Assembly (NCBI RefSeq): GCF_023284065.1 | Contig: NZ_JAKIKP010000017.1 | Location: forward strand, 22,912-86,911 | From: Shewanella gaetbuli | Lineage (GTDB): Bacteria; Pseudomonadota; Gammaproteobacteria; Enterobacterales; Shewanellaceae | Reading direction: 5' to 3' | Length of the DNA: 64,000 bases | Part shown: piece by piece, positions 17,920-26,331 of the stretch | Numbering within the stretch: the stretch's first letter is position 1 | Layout: every line of letters begins with the position of its first letter | Notes under the pieces: model-generated | The model's input: the letters and a program-made list of their open reading frames with translations, nothing else | Databases searched by the model: none | Told to the model about the DNA's origin: nothing | Made by a program: the position numbers and the translations under genes

Positions 17920-18556
17920 TTAACTCGCCGTGGCCTAGCTCTTCAAACTTACGGCGTAACTTTGCAATGTGAACATCAATCACGTTGGTGCGAGGGTCAA
18001 AGTGATAGTCCCAAACCGCTTCAAACAACAAGGTGCGGCTAATAACTTGATTGGGGTGTTCCATCAAATATTTAAGCAACTGGAACTCTTTAGGCTGAAG
18101 CATAAGCTCCTGACCGTCTAAAGTGACAATACGAGTCAGTAGTTCCATTTTTAACGAGCCCACCTCAATATCTGTCGACGTAGGTTCAGGTACGTTACGT
18201 TGTGCTAGCTTTTCTGCGCGCACTAATAATTCGTCAAACGCAAACGGCTTGGTCATGTAGTCATCACCACCAGCACGAAGCCCTTTTACCCGCTCATCCA
18301 CATGGCTTAACGCAGATAAAATAAGCACTGGAGTTTGGTTTCCACTGGTTCGTAATGCTGATAACAAAGTTAAGCCATCAAGCTTAGGTAACATACGATC
18401 TAACACAATCAAGTCATATTGATTATGTTTTGCCAATGTCAGCCCTTCTTGGCCATCGGTTGCGCTATCAACACTGTACTGTTGCGCGGTAAATCCTTCA
18501 GCCACATATTTTAAGGTAGTGGCATCATCTTCAACGATCAAAATACGCATAGTCAT
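17873..18556 (-). CDS. OmpR-family response regulator
   Basis: The receiver domain begins ILIVEDD, with phospho-acceptor Asp53 in VLDRMLP and a conserved Lys in MTKPF. The C-terminal winged helix includes LQPKEFQLLKYLMEHPNQVISR and DVHIAKLRRK. I start at the ATG at 18556 (MTMRILIV); ATGs at 18550 and 18574 are alternatives, the latter overlapping the upstream gene. Together with the kinase and the upstream PepSY-like protein it looks like a three-gene sensing operon. Confidence 0.9.
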   Translation of the reverse strand: MTMRILIVEDDATTLKYVAEGFTAQQYSVDSATDGQEGLTLAKHNQYDLIVLDRMLPKLDGLTLLSALRTSGNQTPVLILSALSHVDERVKGLRAGGDDYMTKPFAFDELLVRAEKLAQRNVPEPTSTDIEVGSLKMELLTRIVTLDGQELMLQPKEFQLLKYLMEHPNQVISRTLLFEAVWDYHFDPRTNVIDVHIAKLRRKFEELGHGELIETVRGAGYRLCKGH

Positions 18557-18564
18557 AGTCGCAA

Positions 18565-19086
18565 TTAATCCCATTTTAAAAGTGGTAATGGACGGAGGTT
18601 TTCAATATCAAAAGCAATGACATTTTTCGCCTCATTATTGAGCATTTGTAATTCTAGGTAGCTAATTGACAGGTCATGGTCTAAGTCAGCCTGTAATAAA
18701 TAGCCGCTTTGGTTATGAATTGCCATGGTGACTAGGGATGAAAAAGAAATATTCTTATCACGCATTAAACTCACAGCATGTAATTGCTCAATTTCCTTTC
18801 CTTCGTAAGGTTTACTGGTTTCATCCAGTAACGCACCATCTTGAGCATTAAACTCAAGTTGATACACTTCTTTAGAGTCAATATTAATAGCAGAGAGAAG
18901 ATAGACTAGTTGTTCGTTTTCAATGTCTAGTCCGAAGCCACAAAGAGTGCCTTTTTGCTGTTGTTCCCATTGCTCCATAACTGAAACCGGGTTCACTAAA
19001 CCGTCTTGCGCCAGCAAGGAGTGAATAGATGGCGCAGCCATCGCCATAAAAGGGAAGAAGCACAGCGATACGAGCAACCGAACCAT
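18565..19086 (-). CDS. Exported PepSY-like protein
   Basis: The product is about 173 residues from the ATG at 19086, with a signal peptide ending near MAMA|AP. A segment around YQLEFNAQDGALL resembles the PepSY motif, in which an acidic strand is followed by a Gly turn. It is the first gene of the operon with the OmpR-type regulator and kinase, so a role in periplasmic sensing or in controlling the kinase is plausible. The family assignment is tentative because the domain is divergent. Confidence 0.5.
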   Translation of the reverse strand: MVRLLVSLCFFPFMAMAAPSIHSLLAQDGLVNPVSVMEQWEQQQKGTLCGFGLDIENEQLVYLLSAINIDSKEVYQLEFNAQDGALLDETSKPYEGKEIEQLHAVSLMRDKNISFSSLVTMAIHNQSGYLLQADLDHDLSISYLELQMLNNEAKNVIAFDIENLRPLPLLKWD

Positions 19087-19220
19087 TTTAAGCCTCAAAT
19101 AAAAAATTATGTGTACCCAGATACTTTACCTAAGTACTCCTAAAGACCCAAGAAATCTAAGATTAATAATTGATCATGCGGCCAATTGTAGCCGAAATAA
19201 AAGACATTGTTACTGCTGTA

Positions 19221-19383
19221 ATACCAATCACGATAAGTAAGTGATTATAATTAGCGTAGGAAAAATACTTGAGAACAAGGTAGATTTTTTCGATAAGTAG
19301 TTATTCTACAATCAAAAAATTTAACGCTGTTATCGAGCATTTTAACAAGCTAGGGTGAGCAATTATTTATCACGATTGGTATA
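19221..19383 (+). repeat. Dispersed MITE-like repeat, copy 1
   Basis: About 160 bp, close to identical with 63209-63370 in the same orientation. Its ends are near-inverted: taccaatcacgat at 19222 onward, and atcacgattggta at the right end, whose reverse complement matches at 11 of 13 positions. The flanking TA dinucleotides could be target duplications. The right end lies inside modC and supplies its last codons and stop. No ORF is inside. Confidence 0.75.
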
Positions 19384-20479
19384 AAATATGAATTTGATCA
19401 GACTTTATAGCAACGGTGGTTTTTTGCCCTTTGGCTAACCCTAGCTTTTGGCATAAATGCATGGGGATTTCAGTATTTAAAATGTGCTCTACACCTGCCA
19501 CGCTAGCGATGACTCGTACGGTTTCTCCCATCACTAATAATGACTCAATTTCAACATCTAGCTTGTTAATACTGCGACACAAGCGTCCACTGGTAATGGC
19601 ATTAAAACGAATTCCTTGATTAGGCACCACCCAACGAACTTGCTCACCTACATTTAACGCGGGCGCGTTTTCAGTGGCAATTTGATGCTCACCAAAAGAC
19701 AACCATGTGAGTTCATGTTGAGGGTTTTGTGACACCACTGTGGCATCAAAAATATTGCGTAAGCCCATTTGTTTAGCAACGGCCTCATTATTGGGACGTG
19801 AAAGCACTTCAAAGGGTTTGCCTTGTTGCAACATCACCCCTTGGCTTATCAAGATCATTTTATCAGCCAATAACTGCGCTTCATGAATGTCATGCGTCAC
19901 CATAATCACCGGTATCGACAATTGCGACTTTAACCGAGCCAGCTCGATATATAAGCGCTCACGGGTTTCCCTATCAACCGCGGAAAAGGGTTCATCCAGT
20001 AATAATACTGCGGGCTCTCGCGCAAGCGCCCTTGCTAAAGCCACCCGCTGACGCTGGCCTCCAGACAGGTTATTGGGTAAACGATCAGGCAAACCATTAA
20101 GATTAACTCGCTCTAACCAATCTAAAGCCCGCTGTTTGCGTTGCGACTTAGGTAAATGGTCCAAACCCGACATCACATTTTGCAGTACGGTTAAGTTAGG
20201 AAACAACCCAAAGTGTTGTGGCACGTAACCTATATGGCGTTTTTGTGGCGTTTGATTGAGTTTTTGCTGTGCATCAAACCACGTTTGCTCACCATAGGTA
20301 ATGGTGCCAAGCTGAGGCTGACTGAGCCCAGCAATCATGCGTAACAAGGTGGTTTTCCCGCCCCCAGACGGGCCAACAACGGCCAATAGCTCTCCTGCAT
20401 GGCAATGAAATTTTGCTTGCAGTGGTATTGGGGCTTGTTGTGAAATATCACAAAATAAATCAGCGATTTCGGTGGCCAA
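19370..20479 (-). CDS. modC: Molybdate ABC transporter ATP-binding protein ModC
   Basis: ModC drives molybdate import. The Walker A loop GPSGGGKTT is near residues 36-44, with signature LSGGQRQRVALARAL, Walker B VLLLDEPFSAVD and a switch His in VTHD. The C-terminal 120 residues form a MOP/TOBE-type molybdate-binding domain, giving 369 residues against about 352 in E. coli. The last codons (YQS, then TGA) come from the end of a dispersed repeat, so the original C-terminus was probably altered. The start overlaps modB by 20 bases. Confidence 0.93.
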   Translation of the reverse strand: MATEIADLFCDISQQAPIPLQAKFHCHAGELLAVVGPSGGGKTTLLRMIAGLSQPQLGTITYGEQTWFDAQQKLNQTPQKRHIGYVPQHFGLFPNLTVLQNVMSGLDHLPKSQRKQRALDWLERVNLNGLPDRLPNNLSGGQRQRVALARALAREPAVLLLDEPFSAVDRETRERLYIELARLKSQLSIPVIMVTHDIHEAQLLADKMILISQGVMLQQGKPFEVLSRPNNEAVAKQMGLRNIFDATVVSQNPQHELTWLSFGEHQIATENAPALNVGEQVRWVVPNQGIRFNAITSGRLCRSINKLDVEIESLLVMGETVRVIASVAGVEHILNTEIPMHLCQKLGLAKGQKTTVAIKSDQIHILYQS

Positions 20480-21140
20480 ACTGCCCTCCTAATCGTCTTG
20501 ATAAGCTGGTTGTAAGTGCCAATGCGGTAATGGCAAAAATAAGTAGCACTAACGACATAGTGCCTGCACCATCAAAATCGAAGGCTTGTACGCTATCGTA
20601 TATGGCAATGGAAATGGTTTTGGTTTCACCCGCAATATTGCCGCCCAGCATTAACACCACGCCAAACTCACCTAACACATGTGAAAAACACAACACCAGT
20701 GCAGTAAGCACGCCTGGCCATACCATGGGCAATTCAACTTTAAAAAACAGTGTGAGCCGGCTCATACCACAACAGGCTGCTGCATCTCGTATATCTTCAG
20801 GAATGGTTTCAAAAGCACGCTGTATGGGTTGAACGGCAAAAGGAATATTAACCAAAATTGAGGCAATGACTAAACCAGTAAAATTAAACACCAACTGTTG
20901 CCCTGTTAGCTGCTCAACCCACTGACCTAACCAGCTCTGGCTACCCATACCAACTAATAAGTAATAACCCACTACCGTTGGCGGTAAAACTAACGGCACC
21001 ATAATCAATGCTTCAACCCATGACTTACCTTTAAATTGTTTGTAAGCCAACCAGCGGCCAACAACAAGTGCTAAAGGAATGAGTAATAACACTGTGACAG
21101 TACTTAACTTTATAGAGAGTAATAGTGCCTGCCAGTCCAT
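20460..21140 (-). CDS. modB: Molybdate ABC transporter permease ModB
   Basis: ModB forms the membrane channel of the molybdate importer. The 226-residue protein has about five membrane helices, with VPLVLPPTVVGYYLL and the cytoplasmic coupling loop DIRDAAACCGMSRLTLFFKVELPM typical of binding-protein-dependent permeases. Sequence and length match ModB. It begins one base after the modA stop and overlaps modC. Confidence 0.93.
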   Translation of the reverse strand: MDWQALLLSIKLSTVTVLLLIPLALVVGRWLAYKQFKGKSWVEALIMVPLVLPPTVVGYYLLVGMGSQSWLGQWVEQLTGQQLVFNFTGLVIASILVNIPFAVQPIQRAFETIPEDIRDAAACCGMSRLTLFFKVELPMVWPGVLTALVLCFSHVLGEFGVVLMLGGNIAGETKTISIAIYDSVQAFDFDGAGTMSLVLLIFAITALALTTSLSRRLGGQFGHRNR

Positions 21141-21141
21141 A

Positions 21142-21987
21142 TTACTGCGCTCTTATGGAAAGATCTGAAGCAGATGCTGTGTGGGGTGTTGCTGGCACAC
21201 TAAAACCATATTTTTTCAAAACCGCTTTTGCAAACTCAGACTGCATATATTGATAAAACTGAATACTGGTGTCAGTGGCTTTGTTGGTTAATATCATCCG
21301 CTGTTTAATCGGTTGATATAAATCAGGGTCAACTTCCACATATTGTCCCATGCGGGAAAAGTTAGGGGCTAACGCCAACGACAAAGGCACAATGCCACCT
21401 TGGGTTGAACCGCTCACCGCAAATTGCGTAGCTTGAGAGGCGTTTTCGCCCATAATAACTTTGGTTTCAATAGCTTGCCAAAGTTGTTTTTGCTGCAAAA
21501 TTTGTTTGGCTACCTCGCCGTATGGCGCATGGGCGGGATTAGCAATGGCAAAGCGGGTTAACGCCCCTGTATTAGCAAGGTCTGCTAGCCCTTGTAGCTG
21601 GCTGTCTAACTTCAACGACGAGCGCTTAGGCGCCGCAATGGCCACTCGTCCTAATGCATAAACAAGGCCTTCATCAGGGGTTAATTTTGCTTGATGTAAT
21701 TGCTGAGGGTAAAACTCATCGGCACTGATCAGTAATTCAAATGGAGCGCCATGCTGAATTTGAGAAACAAAATTACCTGAAGACCCATAACTTAATCTGA
21801 CCGACAAACCTGTGTCTTGCTTAAATTGCTGAGCAATATCATCAACAGCAAACTTTACATTAGCGGCAACGGCTATTGCAGGGCTGTTTGAAGCAAAGGC
21901 TGAACCACTACAAAGCAAAAACACCGCAAGCCATACTTGAACAAGTTGCATAATGTTAGTTTTAATAAGGCCAAATAGTCGCTTCAT
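21142..21987 (-). CDS. modA: Molybdate-binding periplasmic protein ModA
   Basis: ModA captures molybdate or tungstate in the periplasm. A signal peptide ends near AFA|SN. The mature part starts AVAANVKFAVDDIAQQF and has LSYGSSGNFVSQIQHGAPFELLISAD, carrying the Ser residues that bind the oxyanion. A second in-frame ATG at 21951 would give a shorter, more typical signal sequence, and neither start has a strong Shine-Dalgarno. Only 8 bases separate it from moaE, so uptake and cofactor synthesis share one transcript. Confidence 0.93.
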   Translation of the reverse strand: MKRLFGLIKTNIMQLVQVWLAVFLLCSGSAFASNSPAIAVAANVKFAVDDIAQQFKQDTGLSVRLSYGSSGNFVSQIQHGAPFELLISADEFYPQQLHQAKLTPDEGLVYALGRVAIAAPKRSSLKLDSQLQGLADLANTGALTRFAIANPAHAPYGEVAKQILQQKQLWQAIETKVIMGENASQATQFAVSGSTQGGIVPLSLALAPNFSRMGQYVEVDPDLYQPIKQRMILTNKATDTSIQFYQYMQSEFAKAVLKKYGFSVPATPHTASASDLSIRAQ

Positions 21988-21995
21988 GGGCTAAG

Positions 21996-22460
21996 TTAAT
22001 CTTTTTGCCACATTTTAGCCGCTTGCTCGTCGCTGTCTCTGGCATCGACCCAATGGCTACCTTCGGTTCCAGCTTCTAGTTTCCAAAATGGTGCTTTGGT
22101 TTTAAGGAAGTCGATTAAGAATTCACAAGCTGCAAAAGCGGCTTTACGATGAGCACTGGTTACGCCAATAAACACGATTTGTTCACCCAGTGACATGGTA
22201 CCTACACGATGAATAATAGTGACATAATTCAGCGGCCATCTCTCATTTGCTTGCTGAGCAAGTTGCGTTAATACCGCTTCGGTCATACCGGGGTAGTGTT
22301 CTAAGGTTAGGTCTGTTACCGGATTGCCGTCATTAAAATCGCGCACCTTACCCACAAACGTTACTACGGCACCGTCACTATTATCACTGGCTAACTGGCG
22401 ATACTCTTCAGTAACGTCAAAGTCAGCGGTTTGCACGACAACCTTGGTTTTTTCAACCAT
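21996..22460 (-). CDS. moaE: Molybdopterin synthase large subunit MoaE
   Basis: MoaE is the catalytic subunit that transfers two sulfurs from MoaD to cyclic pyranopterin monophosphate. The 154-residue product has GAVVTFVGKVRDFN, LEHYPGMTEAVL, HRVGTMSLGEQIVFIGVTSAHRKAAF and the active-site KTKAPFWK. I start at the ATG at 22460, preceded by GGAGG within the end of moaD; a longer in-frame extension is out of place. Confidence 0.95.
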   Translation of the reverse strand: MVEKTKVVVQTADFDVTEEYRQLASDNSDGAVVTFVGKVRDFNDGNPVTDLTLEHYPGMTEAVLTQLAQQANERWPLNYVTIIHRVGTMSLGEQIVFIGVTSAHRKAAFAACEFLIDFLKTKAPFWKLEAGTEGSHWVDARDSDEQAAKMWQKD

Positions 22461-22464
22461 ATTG

Positions 22465-22713
22465 TTAACCTCCAGTGACCGGTGGAAAGAATGCCACTTC
22501 ATCACCGTCAACCACTGATGCATCCCACTGGCTCATGGTTTGGTTAATAGCCACTAACAGTTTGTCTGATGACATCACTTTAGCCCATTTGTCATCTTTA
22601 GCAGCTAATGCAGCACGTAAAGACTCGGCAGTGGTAATGCCTTCAGCAGATAATTCTAGTTTGGCAGTGCCTAATAGTTCGCGAACTTGGGCAAAAAATA
22701 ATACTTGAATCAT
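22465..22713 (-). CDS. moaD: Molybdopterin synthase sulfur carrier MoaD
   Basis: MoaD is the ubiquitin-like sulfur donor of molybdopterin synthase. It has 82 residues and ends in the obligatory Gly-Gly (PPVTGG), which MoeB adenylates and a sulfurtransferase thiolates. The N-terminal IQVLFFAQVRELLG strand-loop is typical. moaE begins 4 bases later. Confidence 0.95.
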   Translation of the reverse strand: MIQVLFFAQVRELLGTAKLELSAEGITTAESLRAALAAKDDKWAKVMSSDKLLVAINQTMSQWDASVVDGDEVAFFPPVTGG

Positions 22714-22741
22714 AATTGTCTCGTAAAATAATCAATTGGCT

Positions 22742-23218
22742 TTATGCTTTGAAGTGACCTGATTTTCCACCGCGCTTTTCCAGCAATTTCACTTGTGAAA
22801 TAATCATATCTTTCTGCACAGCTTTACACATGTCATAAATGGTTAACGCCGCGACTGACGCGGCGGTTAATGCTTCCATTTCTACACCGGTTTTACCCGA
22901 TAATTTACACAAACTATTAATGCGAACACGGTTAAACTCAGGCTCTGCCACTAAATCAACTTCCACCTTAGTGAGCATTAACGGATGACATAATGGAATC
23001 AAATCTGATGTTTTTTTCGCGGCTTGAATACCCGCAATACGAGCCGTAGCAAACACATCACCTTTGTGGTGGCTGCCGCTCATGATCATCTCAAGGGTGG
23101 CTGGTGCCATTTCAATAAAAGCTTCAGCTCGTGCTTCACGTTCGGTTAACGCTTTGTCAGTGACATCGACCATGTGGGCGTTGCCATCTGCATTGATATG
23201 GGTAAATGCATTACTCAT
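22742..23218 (-). CDS. moaC: Cyclic pyranopterin monophosphate synthase MoaC
   Basis: MoaC completes conversion of the MoaA product to cyclic pyranopterin monophosphate. The 158-residue protein has MVDVTDKALTEREARAEAFI at the N-terminus, LIPLCHPLMLTKVEVDL with the conserved His, and KTGVEMEALTAASVAALTIYDMCKAV plus KSGHFKA at the end. It is the second gene of the moaACDE-modABC operon. Confidence 0.96.
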   Translation of the reverse strand: MSNAFTHINADGNAHMVDVTDKALTEREARAEAFIEMAPATLEMIMSGSHHKGDVFATARIAGIQAAKKTSDLIPLCHPLMLTKVEVDLVAEPEFNRVRINSLCKLSGKTGVEMEALTAASVAALTIYDMCKAVQKDMIISQVKLLEKRGGKSGHFKA

Positions 23219-23254
23219 TAATGAATGCCGTCCTATAAATATTGAGTGGGAAGA

Positions 23255-24235
23255 TTATCCGCCAATTGAGGCTAAATGTTTTGTCACCCCAGTAATTCCT
23301 TGGTGAAGATAATGGGTTTGCTCTTTTTGTGCTAATTGACCATGAAGACGCTCAATAAGTTCAGCGCGTTGATTTGGATGTTGAAGCAAGTCCCGTAAAT
23401 CCAAACCATTTTCAGTAAATAAACATAAGTGCAGCTTACCTTTTGCCGACACACGCAATCGATTACAACTGGCACAAAAGTCTTTGGCATAAGGCATAAT
23501 CAGCCCGATACGACCTTTATAATCTGGGCGACTGAAGTTTTGTGCAGGGCCGTCATCAACATTGGCGCGATCGTGCAACCAACCTTCAGCCATTAAGCGC
23601 GCTTTAATATCTGCACCCGCTAAATGATGGGCTTTAAAATACTCACGGCCTAAGCCTGTTTCCATTAACTCAATAAAACGCAAATCAATGGGGGTGTTTT
23701 TTATCCAATGTAAAAAACGCGGTAAGTCTTTATCATTTAAACCTTTAAGCAACACGGCATTGACTTTTACTCGCTCAAAGCCAGCATCCAATGCGGCATC
23801 AATACCACGCATAACTTCATCAAATTTATTTTCACCGGTAATTTGATAAAACATCCGCGGGTCAAGGCTATCTACCGACACATTAATACGTCGCAACCCG
23901 GCTTCGTACCACGCTTTGGCGTTTTTTTCTAATCGATAGCCGTTGGTGGTGGTTGCCACGGTTTTAATGTTGGGATTATCCGCAACAATTCGCACAATAT
24001 CAGTAAAGTCTTTGCGTAATGTTGGCTCGCCACCGGTAATACGAATCTTTTGCGTGCCAACCTCAGCAAAGGCGGCCACAAGATTTTCAATTTCTGGTAA
24101 CGTCAAGAAGCTAGGTTTGCCATCAGGACGATAGCCGTCAGGTAAACAATAAGTACATTTGAAGTTGCATACGTCAGTGACTGACATGCGCAAATAATGA
24201 AATTTTCGACCAAAGTTGTCTTGTAGTTGGGACAT
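23255..24235 (-). CDS. moaA: GTP 3',8-cyclase MoaA (radical SAM)
   Basis: MoaA starts molybdenum cofactor synthesis by rearranging GTP with S-adenosylmethionine. The N-terminal cluster motif is C23xxxC27xxC30 (CNFKCTYC), and the C-terminal cluster ligands are in FCASCNRLRVSAKGKLHLCLF. The protein ends in Gly-Gly, needed for activity in the family. I start at the ATG at 24235 (MSQLQDNFGR, 326 residues), preceded by GGAAAGG; a longer frame to 24355 runs through the riboswitch and is not real coding. Confidence 0.96.
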   Translation of the reverse strand: MSQLQDNFGRKFHYLRMSVTDVCNFKCTYCLPDGYRPDGKPSFLTLPEIENLVAAFAEVGTQKIRITGGEPTLRKDFTDIVRIVADNPNIKTVATTTNGYRLEKNAKAWYEAGLRRINVSVDSLDPRMFYQITGENKFDEVMRGIDAALDAGFERVKVNAVLLKGLNDKDLPRFLHWIKNTPIDLRFIELMETGLGREYFKAHHLAGADIKARLMAEGWLHDRANVDDGPAQNFSRPDYKGRIGLIMPYAKDFCASCNRLRVSAKGKLHLCLFTENGLDLRDLLQHPNQRAELIERLHGQLAQKEQTHYLHQGITGVTKHLASIGG

Positions 24236-24243
24236 GTTAACCT

Positions 24244-24355
24244 TTCCAAGTGTGGGAGGTTGGTGCATTTCTTTACCAACCCCGGTGGCATTATTACCAC
24301 GGCTAAATACCCATATCTTTGGTGACGTAGGATAAAAAGCTCGGAGAACCGTCAA
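24244..24355 (-). ncRNA. Molybdenum cofactor (Moco) riboswitch
   Basis: Read on the minus strand, the leader just before moaA contains GCCACCGGGGTTGG, an AAGAAATG loop, then CCAACCTCCC, and TTGGAAAGG before the ATG. This matches, in order, what I recall of the E. coli moaA leader (GCCACCAGGGCGAAGGAAG, ATGACTTCGCCTCCC, TGGAAAGG), the founding Moco-sensing RNA. GGGGTTGG/CCAACCTC forms a strong hairpin and the Shine-Dalgarno sits at its foot, consistent with control of translation. Upstream parts (CTCCGAGC, GCCGTGGTAATAATGCCACC) complete the motif; outer boundaries are approximate. Confidence 0.88.
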
Positions 24356-24519
24356 GCTTCATTATAGGCCTAAAGTGGCTTTCAGCGCACCTTAAATTAA
24401 ATAATTTCTTCTCCTCAATAAGCGCAACATTTACAATTTGTGACACTGCTCACTTCTGTTTAATCGATAGAAATACTGGGCTACCCGATAATTTTGCGGT
24501 AAGGTTAAGCAATAAGATA

Positions 24520-24531
24520 AAACGATCGTTT
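24520..24531. promoter_or_regulatory. Palindrome upstream of ETF-QO gene
   Basis: AAACGATCGTTT is a perfect 12-bp palindrome 55 bases before the ATG at 24586. The position suits an operator for a TetR- or GntR-type fatty-acid or amino-acid catabolism regulator, but the regulator is not identified. Confidence 0.35.
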
Positions 24532-24585
24532 AGTTGTCGTAATAAAAACAATAAACCCGGGGTAAACGGGCAAATTAAAGGTGAT

Positions 24586-26241
24586 ATGATGGAACGCGAA
24601 TCAATGGAGTTCGACGTAGTTATCGTCGGAGCTGGCCCTGCAGGATTAGCCACTGCATGCCGTTTAATGCAAATATCAAAAGATGCCGAGCAAGACATAT
24701 CAGTATGTGTCGTTGAAAAGGGCTCAGAAGTCGGTGCACACATTTTGTCAGGTGCGGTATTTCAAGCTGATGTTCTTGACGAACTATTCGATGATTGGCG
24801 CACCGCCGATGACTCTCCAATTAAAACCAAAGTCACTCACGACGACATCTATCTACTTAATTCTGACACCCAATCCCGTTTAATGCCAAATAGCTTAGTG
24901 CCTAAAACCATGCACAATGAAGGTAATTACATTATTAGCGTGGGCAATTTATCTCGCTGGCTTGCTGAACGTGCAGAGGCAATGGGCGTTGAGATTTTTC
25001 CAGGCTTTGCTGCCAGCGAACTGTTATTCAATGAAGATAACAGTGTAAAAGGCATTCTTATAGGCGATATGGGTGTAGGCGAAGATGGTCAGCCTAAAGA
25101 CAGCTATATGCCAGGAATGGAGCTTCACGCCAAATACACGGTATTTTCTGAAGGTTGCCGAGGTCATTTAGGCAAACAACTTATACAAAAATACCATTTA
25201 GATAATGGCAAAACTCCACAACATTACGGCTTAGGATTCAAAGAGATTTGGAAAATCCCACCAGAGCAACACCACGAAGGTAAAGTGGTTCACACTGGCG
25301 GTTGGCCACTCAATAACGGCTCATCTGGTGGTGGTTTCTTATATCATATGGAAGACAACCAAGTTGCTGTTGGGTTAATTGTTGATCTTAATTATAAAAA
25401 TCCTCATTTAAGCCCGTTTGACGAATTTCAACGTTATAAAACTCACCCGGTCATTTCACAGTATTTAACCGGTGGTGAACGCATTACTTATGGCGCCCGT
25501 GCTATTACTAAAGGCGGCTTAAACTCGTTACCTAAAATGAGTTTTCCTGGTGGGTTAATTATTGGTTGTAATGCAGGTACGCTGAATTTTGCCAAAATTA
25601 AAGGCACTCATACCGCCATAAAAAGCGGTATTATTGCGGCAAAAACACTAGGAGAAGGGCTGATTGCCGGGGTCACTGGCGGTAAAGATCTTGACTGTTT
25701 TCAAACTCGGTTTGAACAAAGCTGGCTTTATGAAGAGCTTTATCAGTCACGTAACTTTGGTCCTGCACTACACAAGTTTGGCACTCTTCTGGGTGGCGCT
25801 TTTAACTTTATTGACCAAAACTGGTTTGGCGGTAAATTCCCTGTCACGTTTAGAGATAGCACCCCAGACTACGCCAACATGGGCTTAGCAAGCGACTTTA
25901 ACAAAATTGACTACCCTAAGCCTGATGGAAAACTCAGTTTTGACAAGCTATCTTCGGTTTACTTATCGAATACCTACCATGAAGAAGATCAGCTATGCCA
26001 TCTTCGCTTAACAGATAATAGTATTCCTATTTCTGTTAATTTAACTAAGTTTGATGAACCCGCGCAGCGTTACTGCCCTGCAGGTGTTTATGAAGTTGTT
26101 GAAGAGGCCGGTGAGAAAAAGTTTGTGATTAATGGTCAAAACTGTATCCACTGTAAAACATGCGACATTAAAGACCCAAGCCAAAATATTACTTGGGTAA
26201 CCCCTGAAGGTGGCGGCGGCCCTAACTACCCTAATATGTAG
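24586..26241 (+). CDS. Electron transfer flavoprotein-ubiquinone oxidoreductase
   Basis: ETF-QO passes electrons from ETF, reduced by acyl-CoA and amino-acid dehydrogenases, to the quinone pool at the membrane. The 551-residue protein has an FAD loop VGAGPAGLATA near residues 14-24, HILSGAV, the middle GLNSLPKMSFPGGLIIG and a C-terminal 4Fe-4S site with YCPAGVYE, CIHCKTCDIKDPSQNI and the terminal TPEGGGGPNYPNM. These are diagnostic. ATGs at 24586 and 24589 are both possible. A strong terminator follows, so it is monocistronic. Confidence 0.95.
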   Translation: MMERESMEFDVVIVGAGPAGLATACRLMQISKDAEQDISVCVVEKGSEVGAHILSGAVFQADVLDELFDDWRTADDSPIKTKVTHDDIYLLNSDTQSRLMPNSLVPKTMHNEGNYIISVGNLSRWLAERAEAMGVEIFPGFAASELLFNEDNSVKGILIGDMGVGEDGQPKDSYMPGMELHAKYTVFSEGCRGHLGKQLIQKYHLDNGKTPQHYGLGFKEIWKIPPEQHHEGKVVHTGGWPLNNGSSGGGFLYHMEDNQVAVGLIVDLNYKNPHLSPFDEFQRYKTHPVISQYLTGGERITYGARAITKGGLNSLPKMSFPGGLIIGCNAGTLNFAKIKGTHTAIKSGIIAAKTLGEGLIAGVTGGKDLDCFQTRFEQSWLYEELYQSRNFGPALHKFGTLLGGAFNFIDQNWFGGKFPVTFRDSTPDYANMGLASDFNKIDYPKPDGKLSFDKLSSVYLSNTYHEEDQLCHLRLTDNSIPISVNLTKFDEPAQRYCPAGVYEVVEEAGEKKFVINGQNCIHCKTCDIKDPSQNITWVTPEGGGGPNYPNM

Positions 26242-26252
26242 CTTAACCCAAT

Positions 26253-26287
26253 AAAAACGCACCTATTTGATAGGTGCGTTTTTTTGT
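26253..26287 (+). terminator. Intrinsic terminator after ETF-QO gene
   Basis: AACGCACCTA pairs with TAGGTGCGTT around a 5-nt TTTGA loop and is followed by a run of eight or more T. It lies 12 bases past the stop codon. Confidence 0.9.
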
Positions 26288-26331
26288 TGTTGGTTCAAGG
26301 TTAATTTAACTTGGAAACCATTTTTAGCCCA

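Noticed and set aside
24236..24355. N-terminal extension of moaA
   Set aside because: The extension lies within the riboswitch, and the ATG at 24235 has a good Shine-Dalgarno and aligns with known MoaA.
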